Source: Thermoflexales bacterium (lineage in GTDB: Bacteria; Chloroflexota; Anaerolineae; Fen-1058). Taken from it: a stretch of DNA of 14,376 nucleotides. The stretch is from positions 1-14,376 of the forward strand of contig JAUQXD010000419.1 in assembly GCA_030834835.1 (NCBI GenBank), written 5' to 3'. Under the pieces are notes generated by a model. The model made no database searches, was not told the origin of the DNA, and saw only the letters and a program-made list of their open reading frames with translations. Shown one piece after another: positions 6,940 to 13,546 of the stretch (within the stretch, counting starts at the first letter, position 1; each line of letters starts with the position of its first letter). Both the position numbers and the translations under genes were made by a program.

Positions 6940-8192
6940 AACTGCGTCGATCTGGCACGCCGCGTGAGGCGGAACCAAACGCGGCTGCGCCCGACAAGGC
7001 GGCGGCCGATAAAGCAGGCGCTGACCAACAGCGCAGCTGTCCGCAGTGCGGCTCGTTGATTTCCAGCCGCGCTAAGACGTGCCTCCATTGCAACGCCGAT
7101 CTGGTGGCGATTGCCAAAGCCGAAGCAGCCAAAATCAAGCAGTTGCAGCGCCAGCAGCAGGAAAAGCGCGAAGAGGCCGCCACGCTGCCCACGCGCGTCA
7201 TCGTCGTCATCGTCACGGCCTTGATCGTGGTGGCCATTCTAGCGTTGATCGTGCAAGGCTCGCAAGAATCGGCGCGATTGGCGTCGACGCCCACCGTGAC
7301 GCGTACGCCCACCCGCACGGTCACCCCTACGCGCACGCCGCAGCCTTCGCCGACGAAGGCCTCTACACCGACCATTCCGCCGCCGCTGGAATACATCGTC
7401 AAGAGCGGCGACACGCCCGGCGCCATCGCCGCCTTCTACGACATCAGTGTCGAAGAACTTTACGGCTTCAACGGCAAGCAGCCCGATGATTTCATCATCC
7501 CTGGCGAAGTACTCAAGATTCCGGTGCCCACGCCCAAACCGACGTCGACGCCCACCCCGATCGGGTTTGAGTTGACGCGCACGCCTGTGCCGCCTACGCC
7601 GGCTGAGGCTGTGTACACCGTTCAACAGGGTGACACGCTCCTCGCTATCGCCATCAAACTGAAGGTTTCGATGGAGGCGATCCAGCAGCGCAATAACATC
7701 GACGATCCCTCTGAATTGCAGGTGGGCCAGCCGTTAATCATCCCGCTGGGCGCGACGCCGACCTTTACGCCCGCGCCGGTGCCGGCCAATTCCACGCCCA
7801 CGCCGCGGTCCAACTATCCGGCCGTTAGATTGCTTACGCCGCTGGACGGCGAGATCATCGTGGGCAATGATCAGCCGGTGTTGCTGCAATGGCTCTCGGT
7901 GGGGGTGCTGCAACCGAACGAACTGTATCGGGCCGAAGTGGTGCAGTTGAACAGCGCGCGTTCGCCCTTGACGCTGCGCACGCTGGCGACCAGCTGGCGC
8001 TTGCCGCTGGATCTGTTCCCATTGCCCGGCGATCGCAATCGCGTGTTCCGCTGGACGGTCGAGATTATCCGGCAGGTCGGCGCCGGCAGCGACGGCGCGC
8101 CCATCTACGAAGTGGTGAGCCAGCTCAGCCAGTATAGCTTCCAGTGGCTGGCCGCCGCGCCCACGCCCACCGCCACCCCGACGCCGCGCTGA
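6936..8192 (+). CDS. Zinc-ribbon, single-pass membrane protein with two LysM domains
   Basis: A 418-aa protein. A CPQCG/CLHCN zinc ribbon (Cys35, 38, 49, 52) lies in a charged N-terminal region, followed by a short Lys/Gln/Glu-rich helix and a membrane helix at about 87-107. The rest is predicted outside: a Thr/Pro linker, LysM 1 (about 152-197, YIVKSGDTPGAIAAFYDISV), a second Thr/Pro linker, LysM 2 (about 226-272, YTVQQGDTLLAIAIKLKVSM), and a C-terminal beta-rich region of about 287-408, possibly Ig- or fibronectin-like, ending in a TPTATPTP tail. LysM domains bind N-acetylglucosamine polymers such as peptidoglycan, so this probably ties the membrane to the wall. No catalytic domain is visible. 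The 4-nt overlap with the HD gene marks an operon. Confidence 0.88.
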   Translation: MKLRRSGTPREAEPNAAAPDKAAADKAGADQQRSCPQCGSLISSRAKTCLHCNADLVAIAKAEAAKIKQLQRQQQEKREEAATLPTRVIVVIVTALIVVAILALIVQGSQESARLASTPTVTRTPTRTVTPTRTPQPSPTKASTPTIPPPLEYIVKSGDTPGAIAAFYDISVEELYGFNGKQPDDFIIPGEVLKIPVPTPKPTSTPTPIGFELTRTPVPPTPAEAVYTVQQGDTLLAIAIKLKVSMEAIQQRNNIDDPSELQVGQPLIIPLGATPTFTPAPVPANSTPTPRSNYPAVRLLTPLDGEIIVGNDQPVLLQWLSVGVLQPNELYRAEVVQLNSARSPLTLRTLATSWRLPLDLFPLPGDRNRVFRWTVEIIRQVGAGSDGAPIYEVVSQLSQYSFQWLAAAPTPTATPTPR

Positions 8193-8207
8193 TTTTTTCG
8201 TGGCAAA

Positions 8208-8236
8208 TGGACATTCGATTGTCCATCGTTTATAAT
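8208..8236 (+). promoter_or_regulatory. Sigma-70-type promoter of the HTH-dehydrogenase operon
   Basis: TGGACA (8208-8213) is followed by a 17-bp spacer and a perfect TATAAT (8231-8236). This matches 11 of 12 consensus bases and is the best full promoter in the window. Transcription would start near 8243, giving a leader of about 80 nt that holds a short hairpin (8281-8298) just before the ribosome-binding site. Confidence 0.75.
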
Positions 8237-8309
8237 CAATTCAGTTGTTTGATGCGCACGCGTAACATCGCCGTTGACCACTGGCGGCCAGCCGCCGGTG
8301 AGAAACCCT

Positions 8310-8315
8310 GGAGGT
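8310..8315 (+). promoter_or_regulatory. Strong ribosome-binding site that fixes the GTG start of the HTH gene
   Basis: GGAGGT lies six bases before the GTG at 8322. A longer reading from TTG at 8274 would run through this site and through the upstream hairpin, so GTG 8322 is preferred. An ATG at 8317 is out of frame. Confidence 0.8.
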
Positions 8316-8321
8316 GATGGC

Positions 8322-8549
8322 GTGGCAATCAATCTTGATCGGCCCATTGAGGAGTTGACCCCGCGTGAACTTGAGGTGTTGCGGTTGATGGCTCAAGGCT
8401 TGCCCAATCGCAAAATCGCCGAACAGCTGGCCGTGAACGAGCGGACCATTAAGCACCACGTCAGCGAGATCTTATCCAAACTCGGGGTCGACAATCGTAC
8501 GCAGGCGATTACGTTTGCGGCCACACACGGCCTGATCACGTTGAACTAA
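8322..8549 (+). CDS. Stand-alone LuxR-type HTH (GerE domain) regulator, 75 aa
   Basis: The protein is almost only a LuxR/NarL C-terminal DNA-binding domain. LTPRELEVLRLMAQGLPNRK starts at residue 12, KIAEQLAV is the scaffold helix, and ERTIKHHVSEILSKLGV (residues 40-56) holds the recognition helix. No receiver or ligand-binding domain is attached, so its activity must be set by its level, by dimerisation or by a partner. Full-length family members have the same fold at the end of 200-250 aa proteins. The start is GTG, fixed by GGAGGT six bases upstream. The next gene begins 8 nt after the stop, which suggests co-transcription with the dehydrogenase and possible control of it or of the promoter at 8208-8236. 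Confidence 0.88.
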   Translation: MAINLDRPIEELTPRELEVLRLMAQGLPNRKIAEQLAVNERTIKHHVSEILSKLGVDNRTQAITFAATHGLITLN

Positions 8550-8557
8550 GAATCAGC

Positions 8558-9550
8558 ATGTCGAAACCCCGCCTCTTCGTCACGCGCATCATCCCGCCAA
8601 AAGGGCTGGATATGGTGCAGGCCCTCAGCGCCGATTACGACATCGAGGTCTGGCAAGACCCGCTGCCGCCCGCACACGACGTGCTGATCGAGAAGGTTAA
8701 AGGCTTGACCGGCCTGCTCTGTCTTCTCACCGACCAGATCGACGCGAATTTGATGGACGCCAGCGGGCCGCAGCTCAAGGTCATCAGCCAGATGGCGGTC
8801 GGCTTCGACAACATCGATATTCCGGCGGCCACCGCGCGGCGTATCCCCATCGGCCATACGCCCGGCGTGCTCACCGACGCCACCGCGGATTTTGCCTGGG
8901 CGCTATTGATGGCGGCGGCGCGGCGCGTGGTGGAAGGTGACAAATTCACGCGCGCGGGTCAATGGCAGACGTGGGGGCCGATCGATTTTCTTGGCCCGGA
9001 CGTGAGCGGCGCGACGTTAGGCATCGTGGGTTTTGGCCGCATCGGGCAGGCCGTCGCCAGACGCGCGCAGGGCTTCGATATGCGCGTCCTGTACTTCGAT
9101 CCCAAGCGCCAATCCGAAGCCGAACAAGCCTGTCACGCTGAATACGCCGATCTGGACACGGTGCTGCGCGAAGCCGATTTCCTGTCGATTCACACGGTCT
9201 TGTCGAAAGAGACCTATCACTACTTTGACGATGCGAAGCTGAAGTTGATGAAGCCGTCGGCGGTGTTAATCAACACCGCGCGCGGGCCGGTGGTTGATCC
9301 GGCGGCGCTCTATCGCGCACTCAGCACGGGCACGATCGCGTACGCGGCACTTGACGTGACTGAACCCGAACCGATCAACATGGATGATCCGTTGCTGACG
9401 CTGGATAACATCATTATCGCGCCACACATCGCCAGCGCCAGCTTCACTGCGCGCAACAAGATGGCGACGATGGCGGCGGCCAATCTCATCGCGGGTCTCA
9501 AGGGTGAGCGGCTGCCCAACTGTGTGAATCCGCAGGTGTATGAAGCGTGA
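8558..9550 (+). CDS. gyaR: D-2-hydroxyacid dehydrogenase, glyoxylate/hydroxypyruvate reductase type
   Basis: A 330-aa NAD(P)-dependent D-isomer-specific 2-hydroxyacid dehydrogenase. The nucleotide-binding GFGRIG motif is at 158-163, and the expected active-site residues are present: Arg242 (NTARGPVVD), Glu271 (DVTEPEP) and His290 (IAPHIASAS). VGFDNIDIPAA (81-91) and HTPGVLTDATADFAWALL (100-117) are typical of the glyoxylate reductase/D-glycerate dehydrogenase branch. Such enzymes reduce glyoxylate or hydroxypyruvate to glycolate or D-glycerate in the cytoplasm. The exact substrate and cofactor preference are not certain from sequence alone, so the symbol is a family-level assignment. The length is normal. 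It follows the HTH gene by 8 nt; the ribosome-binding site is weak (AAGAA). Confidence 0.92.
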   Translation: MSKPRLFVTRIIPPKGLDMVQALSADYDIEVWQDPLPPAHDVLIEKVKGLTGLLCLLTDQIDANLMDASGPQLKVISQMAVGFDNIDIPAATARRIPIGHTPGVLTDATADFAWALLMAAARRVVEGDKFTRAGQWQTWGPIDFLGPDVSGATLGIVGFGRIGQAVARRAQGFDMRVLYFDPKRQSEAEQACHAEYADLDTVLREADFLSIHTVLSKETYHYFDDAKLKLMKPSAVLINTARGPVVDPAALYRALSTGTIAYAALDVTEPEPINMDDPLLTLDNIIIAPHIASASFTARNKMATMAAANLIAGLKGERLPNCVNPQVYEA

Positions 9551-9680
9551 CTGGTAATCGGTTGATCAGTCATCGGTAGATTGGTAGATTAGTAGAATAG
9601 TGATCGGTCAACTGGTAACGGGTCAACTTGCCACTCGCCTGACCGATCACCAATCACCGATTGACCAGTTGACTGCTCAC
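9551..9680. repeat. Inverted array of degenerate 7-8 bp units filling the intergenic gap
   Basis: Ten GGT/AGT-centred units occur from 9553 to 9621, spaced 7 or 8 bp apart (for example CATCGGTAGATTGGTAGATT). After a short centre (about 9628-9640) come ACC/ACT-centred units at 9642, 9649, 9656, 9664 and 9672, in the opposite sense. The two sides are partly complementary, for example GTCAACTGGT at 9607-9616 and ACCAGTTGAC at 9664-9673. The string ATCACCGATTGACCAGTT (9653-9670) recurs exactly at 14315-14332. The rest of the 164-bp gap (9681-9714) is AT-rich without a recognisable promoter or ribosome-binding site. Confidence 0.75.
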
Positions 9681-9714
9681 TAATTTTTCAGGCAACCAAT
9701 CCACCAACACCATC

Positions 9715-10695
9715 ATGTGGCTCAATCGTCCCGTACTCGTCACCGGTGCGACCGGCTTTGTGGGTAGTCATCTGGCGGAGCGCCTCGTCGCCGAGGGCGC
9801 GCGGGTGCGCGTGCTGGTGCGCGATCCTTACAAACTGACTGATTCACTGCGCGATCGAGTTGAGATCGTTACCGGCGATCTGCTTCAACCCGATTGTTTT
9901 GCGCCTGCGACCCGGGACATCGACACGGTTTTTCATGTGGCCGCGTGGCTAGGCACGCCCAACCGCGTCGAAGCCGCGCACGCTATCAACGTCACGGCGA
10001 CACGCCAACTGGCCGAAGCCGCCCGCTCGAACAACGTGCGGCGCTTCGTGTATACCAGCAGCATCGCCGTGTACGGGCCGGTGAAGAGTGGCGTAGCCGA
10101 TGAAACGCAGCCGCACTGGCCGGTGTATGTTTACGGCGAAACGAAGTCGCTGGGCGAACAGGCCGCGTTGGCGACACGCACGGACCGATTTGAAGTAACC
10201 ATCATCCGTCCGGCGATGGTGTATGGCGCGCGCGGCGCGGCCTGGACGACATTGCCGGTGAAGTTGGCTCGGCGCGGACTGCCATCGCTTGTAGGTGGCG
10301 GCTATGGCTTCAGCCATCCCGTGTACGTTGAAAACCTGGTCGATGCCTATTTGCTGGTGGCCGAATGTGACAAGGCTGCGGGCGAGGCCTTCACCATCAG
10401 CGACGGCGATGTGCCGTGGCGCGAGTTCTTCGGGCGCTACGCGGCGATGATGGGTAAACGCGCCCGATCGATGCCGGCGGCCCTGGTGTGGCTAGGTGCG
10501 GCCGTGGCTGAGATTGCATCAAAGGTCACTCGTCGTCCGCCGTCGATTTCGCGCGCACAGTTAGGCTTCGTGACCGGGCAGGCGCGATTGAGCACCGCCA
10601 AAGCGCAGCGTCTGTTAAGTTGGATGCCGCGCTTCTCACTGGATGAAGGACTGCGCCGCACGGAAGCGTGGCTGCGTGAAGAAAAGTATCTGTGA
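9715..10695 (+). CDS. NAD-dependent epimerase/dehydratase family protein (extended SDR)
   Basis: A 326-aa extended short-chain dehydrogenase/reductase. The Rossmann motif GATGFVG is at 11-17, with the catalytic set TSS (114-116) and Tyr140-x-x-x-Lys144 (YGETK). RPAMVYG (165-171) and HPVYVENLVDAYLL are typical of the NAD-dependent epimerase/dehydratase family, whose members act on nucleotide sugars, sterol-like or flavanol-like substrates. The substrate cannot be named. No Shine-Dalgarno sequence is visible before the ATG at 9715. The gene lies downstream of one repeat array (9551-9680) and upstream of another (10699-10813). The nearby membrane protein and methyltransferase could form a loose cluster with it, but the repeats separate all three. 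Confidence 0.88.
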   Translation: MWLNRPVLVTGATGFVGSHLAERLVAEGARVRVLVRDPYKLTDSLRDRVEIVTGDLLQPDCFAPATRDIDTVFHVAAWLGTPNRVEAAHAINVTATRQLAEAARSNNVRRFVYTSSIAVYGPVKSGVADETQPHWPVYVYGETKSLGEQAALATRTDRFEVTIIRPAMVYGARGAAWTTLPVKLARRGLPSLVGGGYGFSHPVYVENLVDAYLLVAECDKAAGEAFTISDGDVPWREFFGRYAAMMGKRARSMPAALVWLGAAVAEIASKVTRRPPSISRAQLGFVTGQARLSTAKAQRLLSWMPRFSLDEGLRRTEAWLREEKYL

Positions 10696-10698
10696 ATG

Positions 10699-10813
10699 CA
10701 TCGTGCTTAGTTCATAATGCATAATGACGTTGCCGCGCACTGCTGCACTAAATTATGAACTATGAATTATGCACTATGCATTGAGAATTGAGCATTGATC
10801 ATTGAGCATTGAA
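10699..10813. repeat. Inverted array of exact-period heptamers
   Basis: Four heptads (CATCGTG, CTTAGTT, CATAATG, CATAATG; 10699-10726) are followed by a 24-bp GC-rich centre. Nine contiguous heptads then occupy 10751-10813, starting AATTATG, AACTATG, AATTATG, CACTATG and drifting to CATTGAG, AATTGAG, CATTGAT, CATTGAG, CATTGAA. The period is exactly seven throughout. TAGTTCATAAT (10708-10718) pairs perfectly with 10752-10762, so the two sides can form a hairpin. The last two units overlap the first codons assigned to the next gene. Confidence 0.85.
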
Positions 10814-11665
10814 ACCGGTCACTTCATTCGAATACAAATTCCGGCCCGTTCGCGGGCGCTGTGGCTAAGTCCTGCCTGGGCGGTCGTATGCGGCATCGTC
10901 GCGTCGAGCGCCTTTGTGTGGACGGGGCGCGATGTGCTGATCGCGATGCTGGCGGTGCTGCTGGCCGACGGTGCGTGGGCGACGGCCTGGTGGGGCTTAG
11001 TGGAAACAGATTGGCCGCAGTTGATCGCGCGTTGGCCACAGGTCACGCCCGATCCGATTGGTCAGCCGTGGCCGCTGGCACGCGCCGGCTCGCCCGCCGA
11101 TCGCGCTCAGCATTGGACGGCGCGCACGCGCGTGTGGTGGCGCGAGGTCTTGTGGCCGGAAGCCAGCACGCCGGTCTTGAGCGCACTCGCCTCGAGCGCG
11201 CTGGCCGTGGTGCTGAGCGCCATCATCGGTTGGGCGGCGTTGACGTTGAGCCTGGGCGCGTTCGCCCTGACGCAGATCGGAGTGTTGCTGGAGCATCAGC
11301 ATGGTCGGGCCTCGCACGTGGCGCGCGGCGCGATGGATGTGGGCCTGGCCTGGGCGCTGGGTCACGCAACCTTTGGCGCCTTGACGCCGCTCTCGGCAGG
11401 TGTGGCGGCGTTGTTCGCGATTGCGTATGGCAGTTCAGTCGATCTGGCGCGCGGCGGACAACAGGCGCGGTGGTGGCTGCTGCCGCAAGTGCTGGTCGTG
11501 GTCATCCTCGTGTTGATTCAGCAGCCGCTGGCCGCGTTTGCCGTGATCTCGTTATTGATTGCGCAGTCGCTGCTGGCGACGGTCCGGCGCGGTTTGCCCT
11601 TCGCACAGGGCGCGCAAGTGTGGCTGCTGCTGGCGATGTTAGTGACGGCGCTGGCGATACGTTAA
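10802..11665 (+). CDS. Multi-pass membrane protein, family not recognised
   Basis: A predicted 287-aa integral membrane protein with about seven or eight hydrophobic segments (roughly 24-40, 44-65, 124-146, 148-164, 190-211, 225-239, 241-258, 270-286). A hydrophilic loop at about 68-120 is rich in Trp and Arg (TARTRVWWREVLWPE). No transporter or enzyme motif was recognised. The start is uncertain: TTG at 10802 lies inside the heptamer array, an in-frame stop lies just upstream at 10796-10798, and no ribosome-binding site is visible. A later start is possible, for example the GTG at 10916 or the ATG at 10946, though the latter would cut into the second hydrophobic segment. The regular hydrophobic pattern supports this frame over an Arg/Gly/Ala-rich competing frame at 10861-11730. 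Confidence 0.72.
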   Translation: MSIETGHFIRIQIPARSRALWLSPAWAVVCGIVASSAFVWTGRDVLIAMLAVLLADGAWATAWWGLVETDWPQLIARWPQVTPDPIGQPWPLARAGSPADRAQHWTARTRVWWREVLWPEASTPVLSALASSALAVVLSAIIGWAALTLSLGAFALTQIGVLLEHQHGRASHVARGAMDVGLAWALGHATFGALTPLSAGVAALFAIAYGSSVDLARGGQQARWWLLPQVLVVVILVLIQQPLAAFAVISLLIAQSLLATVRRGLPFAQGAQVWLLLAMLVTALAIR

Positions 11666-11666
11666 A

Positions 11667-11722
11667 CGTGTTCCGTGGTGCGTGTTTCGTGATGGTTCAC
11701 GCACTACGCATCACGCATCACG
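11667..11722. repeat. Eight-unit inverted heptamer array between two genes
   Basis: Four heptads in one sense (CGTGTTC, CGTGGTG, CGTGTTT, CGTGATG) are followed without a gap by four in the other (GTTCACG, CACTACG, CATCACG, CATCACG). CGTGATG and CATCACG are reverse complements. The array starts one base after the membrane-protein stop and ends 7 bp before the methyltransferase ATG at 11730, so it is essentially the whole intergenic gap. No ribosome-binding site remains between it and the ATG. Confidence 0.85.
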
Positions 11723-11729
11723 TCAAATA

Positions 11730-12674
11730 ATGTCCCCGCTGATTCTCATCCTTCTCTTCGTTCTCCTCGCTGCCTTTCTCTACTGGCAGTTAATTCTGGC
11801 GGAAGGCGCGTACCTGGGCAAGCGCGTGGTTGCCTGGTTGTACGATGTCGTCGCAACACGCTATAACGCCATCAAGCATTATGATCCCGATGACGATGCG
11901 CGTTTTCTGGGTGAGCCATTAGTCATGTCGCTGCAAGGCGAGAGCGAGCCGCTGGTGCTGGATGTGGCGACGGGCACCTCGCGGCTGCCGCTGGCCCTGT
12001 GTCAACAACCGCTCTTTCACGGCCGCATTATCGCGCTGGATAATGCCCGCCGCATGTTGCGCGAGGCCACGCGCTACGTGGCCGATCATCGCGAGCGTGT
12101 GACGTGGGTGTGGGCGCACGCCGTGCCGCTGCCCTTCGACGACAACACGTTCGAGTTGGTGACGTGCCTGGAAGCCCTGGAATTTATGCCGGACACGCGC
12201 GCGGCGTTAGCAGAATGCGTGCGCGTGCTGAAGCCGGGCGGCTTGCTGCTGGCGTCCAATCGCATTGCCACCGGCGCAAAGTTGATGCCGGGCAAGACTT
12301 TTTCCAAAGCTAATTTTGAAGCGTTGTTGCAGGCGTTGGGCCAATCGGATGTGACCACGCAAGTGTGGCAGTTCGATTACGATCTGGTCTGGTCGATCAA
12401 GCCGGATGACGAGGCCAGTGTCATTCCGAGTCTCGAAGGGACGAGGAATCTACATGCCGATGGGGGGCATGACTCATCGGGTGACGAGATTCCGCGCTCG
12501 CCTTGTCCGCCGCAAAGCGGCGGAGGCGCGCCGGGCGTCGCTCGGAATGACATGTTGCTGCGCTGCCCGATCGATCGCGGCCTACTCGATCGCGTGGATG
12601 CGGCTTATCAGTGCCGCACCTGTTCGCGCCGCTATCCGATCGGGGCGGATGGGGTCATTGAGTTGTTGCGGTGA
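11730..12674 (+). CDS. Membrane-anchored class I SAM-dependent methyltransferase with Trm112-like C-terminus
   Basis: Read from ATG 11730, the protein has 314 aa. Residues 3-24 are a hydrophobic anchor (PLILILLFVLLAAFLYWQ). Residues 75-177 form a Methyltransf_11-type fold: VLDVATGTS (76-84) is the SAM-binding motif, LPFDDNTFELVTCLEALEF (134-152) is motif II, and RVLKPGGLLLASN (165-177) is motif III. Residues 277-314 resemble a Trm112-type zinc ribbon (LRCPID, CRTCSRRYPIGADGVIELL), but the second Cys of the first CxxC pair is Asp. Between the two parts, residues 230-275 are encoded by a 134-bp palindromic element. The methyl acceptor is unknown. An in-frame GTG at 11682 would extend the protein, but those codons lie inside the heptamer array, so ATG 11730 is preferred. 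Confidence 0.85.
   Translation: MSPLILILLFVLLAAFLYWQLILAEGAYLGKRVVAWLYDVVATRYNAIKHYDPDDDARFLGEPLVMSLQGESEPLVLDVATGTSRLPLALCQQPLFHGRIIALDNARRMLREATRYVADHRERVTWVWAHAVPLPFDDNTFELVTCLEALEFMPDTRAALAECVRVLKPGGLLLASNRIATGAKLMPGKTFSKANFEALLQALGQSDVTTQVWQFDYDLVWSIKPDDEASVIPSLEGTRNLHADGGHDSSGDEIPRSPCPPQSGGGAPGVARNDMLLRCPIDRGLLDRVDAAYQCRTCSRRYPIGADGVIELLR
12419..12552. repeat. 134-bp palindromic (MITE/REP-like) element inside the methyltransferase gene
   Basis: The ends are a perfect 12-bp inverted repeat: TGTCATTCCGAG (12419-12430) and CTCGGAATGACA (12541-12552). Inside are further nested pairs: GGAATCT/AGATTCC (12445-12451, 12487-12493), CATGCC/GGCATG (12453-12458, 12466-12471), CCGATG/CATCGG (12457-12462, 12475-12480) and a perfect 8-bp stem TCCGCCGC-AAA-GCGGCGGA (12506-12524). 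Ends of the type GTCATTCCGAG...GAGGAATCT resemble dispersed palindromic repeats known from many environmental bacterial genomes (recalled, not searched). The reading frame passes through it without a stop. Confidence 0.82.
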
Positions 12675-12721
12675 GTCGGTAATGGAGTGTCGGACTGACT
12701 CTACACACAGCATGTCAGAAT

Positions 12722-13546
12722 CTACGGAATCGATTCGGCCAAGCGAAGCAGACTTTCTTGGGAAAGCGCCGTTGAGTCAGCCGCCAACATGAACGTCCGG
12801 CCGTTGCTTTCCCAGATCATCGATGCGCCTTTTGTAACATCCCTGTTTGACTTCCAACGAGAAGGATTCCATTTTCGCACTGAACCAGTTAGATCGGCCA
12901 GCCCGGTAACGCCACGGTAAAAAATGGCGGGTTGACCATTGAGCATGATTACTTGTGGTTCACTATCCGGCCCTACGCTAATGTATGACGCAAGAGCACA
13001 ACCTGAGGTTGGATCATGGGATGGTCCGTCAGGACAAGAGCCTTTCATGATGTGTAACTGGATTGTTTCACCGGCATCATTTTTCCATTCAAACAGAGCA
13101 GAAAACGGTGTCTCGTCAAACATAGACGCATAATAAAGCGCCCCTCGCGCTTGAAGTGTATAGCCGGATGGAATCCAGGTCGGCAGTCTTGCAAAGAATG
13201 AATAGCCGGTAGAAACATCGTTCGGACTTATCGGCGTCCAGATCAGAGAATAGTCTGCGCCGTCCCCGGTGGGTGCTGGTGGTTCTGCGCTGACAATGAC
13301 GGTCGTGCCTCGCACGGTTATTCTTGCAATGATATCGTCGATAGCCGCACGGACAGCCGGCGATACGGCAATCGTCAAGACGAACATCACGCCCAGGGCC
13401 ATCAGGGCAAAAGCCAGTCGTTTTGCAGCGGAGGTCCGGCTAACAGGTGCCTTGGCTTCTGCCTCTCGCGCCAGCCGTGCATAAAGCGATCGGGCAAACT
13501 CCGGTCGCGGCGACTGGCGAGACTTCGAAAGGAAATCGTCGTTCAT
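12722..13546 (-). CDS. Anti-sigma-factor-like single-pass membrane protein with DUF4367-like C-terminus
   Basis: A 274-aa protein encoded directly after, and overlapping by 4 nt, an ECF sigma factor. The first ~43 residues are charged (PRPEFARSLYARLAREAEAK) and likely cytoplasmic, as expected for a sigma-binding tail, but no zinc-binding HxxxCxxC motif is present. A membrane helix covers about 44-62. The outer part (about 70-274) is mostly beta-like. Segments such as LPTWIPSGYTLQ, VIMLNGQPAIFYRG and MIWESNGRTFMLAA are typical of DUF4367-type domains found in anti-sigma and lipoprotein-like sensors. Two Cys (171, 183) may form an outer disulfide. Inferred role: membrane sensor that holds the sigma factor. 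GGAGG at 13554-13558, seven bases from the ATG, supports the start. Confidence 0.78.
   Translation of the reverse strand: MNDDFLSKSRQSPRPEFARSLYARLAREAEAKAPVSRTSAAKRLAFALMALGVMFVLTIAVSPAVRAAIDDIIARITVRGTTVIVSAEPPAPTGDGADYSLIWTPISPNDVSTGYSFFARLPTWIPSGYTLQARGALYYASMFDETPFSALFEWKNDAGETIQLHIMKGSCPDGPSHDPTSGCALASYISVGPDSEPQVIMLNGQPAIFYRGVTGLADLTGSVRKWNPSRWKSNRDVTKGASMIWESNGRTFMLAADSTALSQESLLRLAESIP

Noticed and set aside
6223..6978. 251-codon minus-strand frame opposite the HD gene
   Set aside because: The plus strand has the full set of HD metal ligands; the antisense product has no motif.
8274..8321. TTG start adding 16 residues to the HTH regulator
   Set aside because: It would read through a hairpin and a GGAGGT site perfectly spaced from GTG 8322; the added residues are not part of the domain.
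9551..9680. CRISPR array
   Set aside because: Units are 7-8 bp with no unique spacers and the halves are inverted; there are no cas genes.
11682..11729. Upstream GTG start adding 16 residues to the methyltransferase
   Set aside because: Those codons are made wholly of heptamer repeat, there is no RBS, and ATG 11730 begins directly at the hydrophobic anchor.
10861..11730. 289-codon forward frame overlapping the membrane-protein gene
   Set aside because: Arg/Gly/Ala/Val-rich translation without motifs, typical of a GC-rich shadow; the competing frame has regular membrane helices.
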